A program made the position numbers and the translations under genes. Shown here piece after piece: positions 58,509 to 64,000 of a stretch of DNA of 64,000 bases. Origin of the DNA: Lysobacterales bacterium (lineage in GTDB: Bacteria; Pseudomonadota; Gammaproteobacteria; Xanthomonadales; Rhodanobacteraceae). Below the pieces are notes generated by a model, which was not told where the DNA came from, did no database searches, and saw only the letters and a list, made by a program, of their open reading frames with translations. Position 1 is the first letter of the stretch. Each line of letters opens with the position of its first letter. Location: NCBI GenBank assembly GCA_015655335.1, contig JAATFF010000089.1, positions 1 to 64,000 of the forward strand. Direction: 5' to 3'.

Positions 58509-61500
58509 TCATTGCAGACCTGCCGTCTGATCGATTACAGACGCTTCCAACCGCAAAGCGCGCTTCAATGCTGTAGCCATCGCAGCCTTGGTGAATGAGC
58601 GTCTGATAAAACTTTTTCCGCCCTCTGAAACTTTAATCCAATAGTTATCATCTCGAAGTATGTCGACCATGCTGGCGGCAATCTGCTCGGGTTGATCAAA
58701 AACAGGAATATATTTTTCAAGATCCAGCAACCCTTGCGCACCCGCCGAAGTAGTCACCAATGGCGTGCCTCGCTGCATCGCTTCAAGCACTTTGAGCTTG
58801 ACTCCCGCACCAAAACGAAGTGGAGCCACAACCACCCTGGCATTGCGGTACATGGTTGCCAGGTTCGCGTCACTGACATAGCCATGAACTTCAACGCCCG
58901 GACCTGATAGCGCCTTTACGACATCGGTAGGATTTGACCCAACTAAATGTACGGTCACGTCTGGGTACGACTTACGAACAAGCGGCATGACATCCGTCAT
59001 CAACCAGCATGCAGCGTCGACATTCGGCGGGTGGGCAAATCCTGCCACAAACAAGATGTCAGCTCGCTCTGCGAGATTATCTGCAGCATCTTCTTCTACG
59101 CTATCAAAGCAATACAGAGGTACGGCTACCGCATCGACATCGGGCGCCAGGCGTCTGACCTCTGCAGCTTCTTCTTCTGATGGATAGAATACCGTATTAC
59201 TTTGACTCCACAGATAGCGCTCAATTTTCTCGATCGCATCAGCTTCCTTGAGACAAGACGCATCACCCGTCACAGCCGCCTGCCTGCGAAGCCGCATGAA
59301 ATGAAGGTCCACTCCAAAGTAGCTGATGTAAGCACTTGTACGCCGCCGCAGCAGATCAATGTAATTGATCGCAATATGCGGGCGGCTCAAAAGAACGCAT
59401 TCGATGTCTTTGCCACGCTCGGCAATAAACTCCTCAAACGCTCCATTCCATCGATTGCCATAGATCACCTCGACACCCATTGCCTGTAAAGGCGCCGAGT
59501 ACGAAGGATCCCGCCGCAAATTATCAGGCCAGAAAATAACTTTCTTGCCCATATTGATCAGCTGCTGCATGAACTGAACCATCACGCGAGATCCGGCATC
59601 ACGGTCCGGCTGCGGCACATAATGATCGATGACAAGAACAGTCCCGGTATAGAGTCGACGTTCCCTGGCACGAGAGACGGACTTGGCGTTCGGCAAATGA
59701 TGTTTCGACAACGTCTCCGCCCAGCGCTCGTGGAAACGCTGGCGATTTGAAACCTGATGCGCCTTTACACCAGCCGTCTCATCCGTGCCGTGCGATATAC
59801 CCTCATAATGGACCACCACTGAGAACGGCGTATAAAAAACCCGCTTCCCGGCCTCCCGAACCTTGAATGCCAAATCTGTATCTTCGTAATAAGCGGGGAT
59901 GTATCGCTCATCAAATCGATCAAGTTTTTCGAACAACGCCAGCGGAATCAGCAGGGACGCTCCCGAGCAATAGTCGACCTCACGCACGTAGTTATATTCA
60001 GGATCCTCCGGATTCTGGAGCCGACCGTAATTCCAGCCGCATGCGTCATCCCAAATGATGCCACCGGCTTCTTGCAAGCGCCCGTCGGGATAAACCAATT
60101 TGGATCCGACCAATCCGCAATCCGGGAAGCGCTTGAAGATGTCCAGCATGGCATCCAGCCATCCCATCGTCACCTCCGTGTCGTTGTTCAAAAGATAGAG
60201 GTACTTCCCCTTGATGAGCGTCGATGCCCTATTGCAGGAACGTAAGAATCCGAGATTCTCCGGATTCTGCTCGTAACGCAAACCTGGTACTGATGCAAGC
60301 AAATGCATGGATGCGTCACCCGATGCATCCTCGATCACCAGAACCTCAAAAGGAACCAATGGTTGATGGCTCATAATGGAATGCAAGCAATTAACCGTAT
60401 ACCCCAGCTGGCCATACGCGGGTATGACGATACTTACCAGCGGCTCCATGAAGGTTGGGAATGACAAGTCCATCAGCCTGATTTTCGGATCAACAGCGCT
60501 TATTTTTTTGAGCATTGGCGATGCGTCCGGGGTGTCGCGACGCCCTGCCATGCGTTGCTTCACGCTCTGCCTAACGGAAGCAAAGTCGCCTCTAAGCATT
60601 CGTGCCACAAGCCGCAATGGCCTGGTGACGCGCCACGAGTGAGACCGGACAATTGTTTGCAATTGATCGCGCGTCGAATTCAATTCGAGTTCCATCTCCC
60701 CCATGTTCTGGGTAAGCCTTCTGTTGAGTAATTCCTTGTCATGAAACTGTGCAAGCAAGTCGTTCATCGCGCCTTCGAATTCAGCGATTTTCGCCTTGTT
60801 CCTTGCAGGTCCGCGCAATGGATTCAGCTCCGTACATTCGCCTTGGAGTACCTCTCCCAATTGATGGCGGACGTAGTCGATCTCACCCGTAACATCCTTG
60901 ATATAGGCACGAAGCCGCTTTAGCTCCTCACCACCCTCTGTCGTCAGACGCACCCGCCTTTCGTTCTCTTCCTTCAGGGCCGCATAGCGCCGAAGGAGAT
61001 CCATATGCTCATCATTGGTCTTCGTCGCCCACTGCGCAACCCTTTCGTGCTCCTCCACCAGGCTCACATAGCGCGCACTGATACTCGTAAGCTCCTCGTC
61101 GGTTTTCTGGGCCCAACTCGCGACTTCGCGATGGTGCGTGTAAAGATCCTCTATCTCCGAAAAGAACACTGATGAATGAAGGATTGGTATGTGCACATCA
61201 GCCGCAGCAGCAATAGCGACAAAATAAACCGGATCCGTCAGATCCGGAGTTCGTTGCTCCACACCCTTCATCGTATCCGTAAAGGCTTCCAAGAAACTTT
61301 CTGGGTCAACGGATTCAATCGCCGTCAGTGCAGAGCCAACCGCCAACCTCTGGCCAAAATAACGTCGCTGCTCAAAGCGCGAGCGCAACAGAGCCTCGAA
61401 CTCACCGAAATCAAGCTCCTTCACGTGAAACTCGTTGTGATACCCCGCCTTTTCGGAATAAACAACGCGATTAGGTGAAGAAATAACCAGAACACCGTCG

Positions 61501-61874
61501 GGTTTAAGCACACGGCGTATTTCATCGATCATTTCCTGATGCTTGTCGTGATGCTCAATCGTTTCGAATGAGACAACAACGTCGAACGAATTGTCCGGAA
61601 GCGGTATGGATGCCGCGTTTCCCACTTGAAATTCGAGGCCCGGGACGCTGGCGTATGCCTCCTTTGCATGGAGAACCGCTTCAGCAGAAACATCCACGCC
61701 GATCACCGAAGCCGCATCACGTGCCAACATCGCGCTGCCATAGCCTTCGCCACACGCTATATCCAATACCGCTCGGCCTTTGACAAGGCCGCGACACCAC
61801 GCGTAACGATGAAAATGCTCGTGCCGAATAACGCCATCAAGCGACGGAAGGAAACGCTCACCGGTAAATTCCAT
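58509..61874 (-). CDS. Multidomain protein: SAM methyltransferase, coiled coil, GT2, GT4-like glycosyltransferase
   Basis: [20 protein letters not shown]; coiled coil; [36 protein letters not shown]-terminal [49 protein letters not shown]. Confidence 0.92.
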   Translation of the reverse strand: MEFTGERFLPSLDGVIRHEHFHRYAWCRGLVKGRAVLDIACGEGYGSAMLARDAASVIGVDVSAEAVLHAKEAYASVPGLEFQVGNAASIPLPDNSFDVVVSFETIEHHDKHQEMIDEIRRVLKPDGVLVISSPNRVVYSEKAGYHNEFHVKELDFGEFEALLRSRFEQRRYFGQRLAVGSALTAIESVDPESFLEAFTDTMKGVEQRTPDLTDPVYFVAIAAAADVHIPILHSSVFFSEIEDLYTHHREVASWAQKTDEELTSISARYVSLVEEHERVAQWATKTNDEHMDLLRRYAALKEENERRVRLTTEGGEELKRLRAYIKDVTGEIDYVRHQLGEVLQGECTELNPLRGPARNKAKIAEFEGAMNDLLAQFHDKELLNRRLTQNMGEMELELNSTRDQLQTIVRSHSWRVTRPLRLVARMLRGDFASVRQSVKQRMAGRRDTPDASPMLKKISAVDPKIRLMDLSFPTFMEPLVSIVIPAYGQLGYTVNCLHSIMSHQPLVPFEVLVIEDASGDASMHLLASVPGLRYEQNPENLGFLRSCNRASTLIKGKYLYLLNNDTEVTMGWLDAMLDIFKRFPDCGLVGSKLVYPDGRLQEAGGIIWDDACGWNYGRLQNPEDPEYNYVREVDYCSGASLLIPLALFEKLDRFDERYIPAYYEDTDLAFKVREAGKRVFYTPFSVVVHYEGISHGTDETAGVKAHQVSNRQRFHERWAETLSKHHLPNAKSVSRARERRLYTGTVLVIDHYVPQPDRDAGSRVMVQFMQQLINMGKKVIFWPDNLRRDPSYSAPLQAMGVEVIYGNRWNGAFEEFIAERGKDIECVLLSRPHIAINYIDLLRRRTSAYISYFGVDLHFMRLRRQAAVTGDASCLKEADAIEKIERYLWSQSNTVFYPSEEEAAEVRRLAPDVDAVAVPLYCFDSVEEDAADNLAERADILFVAGFAHPPNVDAACWLMTDVMPLVRKSYPDVTVHLVGSNPTDVVKALSGPGVEVHGYVSDANLATMYRNARVVVAPLRFGAGVKLKVLEAMQRGTPLVTTSAGAQGLLDLEKYIPVFDQPEQIAASMVDILRDDNYWIKVSEGGKSFIRRSFTKAAMATALKRALRLEASVIDQTAGLQ

Positions 61875-61878
61875 GCTC

Positions 61879-63288
61879 TTAGGCCCCCGACTGAAGGATT
61901 TCTATCGAGTGCATGGGAATTCCCACCAAACCGTGCCGCATAGTGCTCTCGCTTGCCTTGAAAATAAGTGCGTCGTGGATCCAATGCTGATGCGTGTGGT
62001 CGTCCTGCGACCCACTAGCCAATGCAACGTCAATTGAATAATCGCCCGATGGCAGTATGGGCATTCTGAACTGAAATCTTGCCTGTAATCGAGCTCCAGC
62101 ATTGGCGCTGACGGGTTGCTCGCGATACGTCAAATAGGAATTGTCTCCAAACAGGCGTTGACCAAGCCTGTCTTTCACGTAAAACCCGAAAATCGGCGCA
62201 TTCAACGACCGGAGAACGGAAGCCTCGATCTCCAGGCTTACCGCCTCTCCGCCGAGCACCATGTTGCAAGATTTACCATCCTCGCCAAGGATTCGCACAT
62301 CCGTGATGCTGGCAGCCCCGGCGCCGAATTCACTGCCATGCTTCTCAGGGTCGAAGTCGAAAACTTCAATCTTGTTGTTCTGCAAGAGCTTGACACGCGT
62401 ATCAACCACGTCTCGGGGAATTTCCCCACTACTGCGTCCCACCCCCTCGACCACGAGTGATTCGTTCGCCGAGGCACTGGCATCGGTCAACTTGATCGCT
62501 ACCGTGTCACCCAACACGGTGCGATCGGCAACATGCTGTGCCGCAAGATAATGTTCAACAACACCTCGCGTGGCCCCATCAAGCATGAGACGCCCACCGT
62601 CCAGCCAAATAGCGCGATCGCACAAATTGGTAACAGCAACTGTATCGTGGCTGACAAACAAGAGAGTACCTCTGCGCTGAAATTCACGCATAAAGCGCAT
62701 ACATTTCTGAGTAAAGCGCACGTCGCCAACGCTGAGCGCCTCATCAATAACCAACGTATCCGCATCGACATGCGCAGCGATGGCAAAGGCCAACCGCACA
62801 TACATGCCGCTCGAATACGTCTTTACAGGCTGTTTGATAAAGTCGCCGATGTCGGCAAATGCCAGGATCGAATCGAAACGTTTGCGCAGCTCATTTTCTG
62901 GGATGCCATACAGCAGCCCACTAAGGTATACATTCTCTTCACCGGTAAATTCCGGATTGAATCCCGCTCCAAGCTCAAGCAACGCGGCAATACGCCCACT
63001 TGTCTTGAGACTTCCTTCACTGGGATGCAGCGTGCCGCAAATCAACTGTAGCAATGTTGACTTGCCCGAACCGTTTCGCCCGATGATACCCACAGTCTCG
63101 CCACGCTTCACGTTGAAGCTTACGTTGCGCAGCGCCCAAAATTCTTCGTGATACGAGAGATCGTGCTTGCCAACGACATGCCCTAGCTTTGGCAGCAACA
63201 TTTGCTTCAGGCGATCGGCAGGCTTGGCATAGATGTTGTATTTCTTGCCCAACGAATCGACGGCAATGGTCAGATCTTCAGAGGACAT
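61879..63288 (-). CDS. wzt: Polysaccharide ABC transporter ATPase (Wzt) with C-terminal Wzt_C-like domain
   Basis: Walker [20 protein letters not shown], signature [12 protein letters not shown]; about 190-aa beta-rich C-terminal extension; ATG 63288. Confidence 0.92.
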   Translation of the reverse strand: MSSEDLTIAVDSLGKKYNIYAKPADRLKQMLLPKLGHVVGKHDLSYHEEFWALRNVSFNVKRGETVGIIGRNGSGKSTLLQLICGTLHPSEGSLKTSGRIAALLELGAGFNPEFTGEENVYLSGLLYGIPENELRKRFDSILAFADIGDFIKQPVKTYSSGMYVRLAFAIAAHVDADTLVIDEALSVGDVRFTQKCMRFMREFQRRGTLLFVSHDTVAVTNLCDRAIWLDGGRLMLDGATRGVVEHYLAAQHVADRTVLGDTVAIKLTDASASANESLVVEGVGRSSGEIPRDVVDTRVKLLQNNKIEVFDFDPEKHGSEFGAGAASITDVRILGEDGKSCNMVLGGEAVSLEIEASVLRSLNAPIFGFYVKDRLGQRLFGDNSYLTYREQPVSANAGARLQARFQFRMPILPSGDYSIDVALASGSQDDHTHQHWIHDALIFKASESTMRHGLVGIPMHSIEILQSGA

Positions 63289-64000
63289 CGGCAAAACCCT
63301 TGCGTGTACGCTCGAACCAACCAAAGGCTAGCCACGCGAAAAAAAAAGCCACGAGAGTGTACAGTCCCAATCCCATCCAGTTTGGCTCACGCCCCCAAAC
63401 CAGCACATCCCGCGAAGCATCCACGATCATCGTCAGAGGATTCAGATAGAGAAGATTTCTGTATGGAGGCGGTATTAATTCTTGCGGATAGAAGATAGGC
63501 GCAAGGAACATGAGCATGGCAGTAACAATGCCCATGGCTTGTTTCAGGTCGCGCAAAAAAACTCCGAGCGAGCTAAGCAACCAGATCAATCCAGCCATGA
63601 AAGGTACAAAGGCGGCAACCACCAGAGGGAAATATACGACTGTCCATGGAATCGATCCACGAACGCCGAGCGAGAAAATGAGCAGCACAATCGTCGAAAT
63701 AAACAAATGAAACAGCGCCGAACCTAGCGTGCTCCATGACAGCGTCTCAAGTGGAAAAACCACTTTCTTCACGAAATTGGTGTTCTCTACAATCAACGTG
63801 GGCGCGCGATTGGCGCATTCAGAAAACATGCTGTTTATATTGAGCCCGGCAAAAAGTACGACCGCGAAGTCGAAATGCCCCGAAACTTGTGTACTCCATC
63901 GAGACTTGAAAATCAGCCCGAACACAAATGTGTATACCCCAAGCATCAGAAGGGGATTAAAAAAGGACCATAACAAACCAATGAATGATCCGCGATAACG
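63278..64000 (-). CDS. wzm: Polysaccharide ABC transporter permease (Wzm); 5' end beyond window
   Basis: Frame open to window edge (RYRGSFIGLLWSFFNPLLMLGVYTFVFGLIFKSRW...); ABC-2 permease; overlaps wzt start. Confidence 0.92.
   Translation of the reverse strand, partial: RYRGSFIGLLWSFFNPLLMLGVYTFVFGLIFKSRWSTQVSGHFDFAVVLFAGLNINSMFSECANRAPTLIVENTNFVKKVVFPLETLSWSTLGSALFHLFISTIVLLIFSLGVRGSIPWTVVYFPLVVAAFVPFMAGLIWLLSSLGVFLRDLKQAMGIVTAMLMFLAPIFYPQELIPPPYRNLLYLNPLTMIVDASRDVLVWGREPNWMGLGLYTLVAFFFAWLAFGWFERTRKGFADVL

Overview
High-GC gammaproteobacterial chromosome segment. Gene content and order suggest Xanthomonadales (Rhodanobacteraceae-like); this is inference, no database search was run. About 0-41.6 kb is mostly core genome: prfC end, a hybrid kinase/CheR/CheB/REC-GGDEF operon, fadE, pckG, an ECF sigma/DUF4097 operon, a GAF-GGDEF-EAL protein, hslO, mtgA, gcvT/gcvH, alkB, ETF-QO and etfBA. 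About 41.7-64 kb is a visibly more AT-rich O-antigen/LPS-type locus next to etfA: DegT aminotransferase, CysD/CysNC plus a sulfotransferase, methyltransferases, a GtrA/GtrB-like pair, large membrane proteins, a methyltransferase-coiled coil-GT2-GT4 megaprotein, and a Wzt/Wzm ABC exporter cut by the window end. Main highlights: (1) an in-frame fusion of a MetJ-like methionine repressor domain to a histone-H1-like Lys/Ala tail, with a possible internal start for the tail alone; (2) the methyltransferase-ruler-glycosyltransferase fusion beside a Wzt with a C-terminal domain; (3) a dedicated PAPS/sulfotransferase module in the LPS locus; (4) a decayed methyltransferase with a poly-C frameshift and an in-frame TGA. 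No tRNA, rRNA, CRISPR array or intact transposase was seen.
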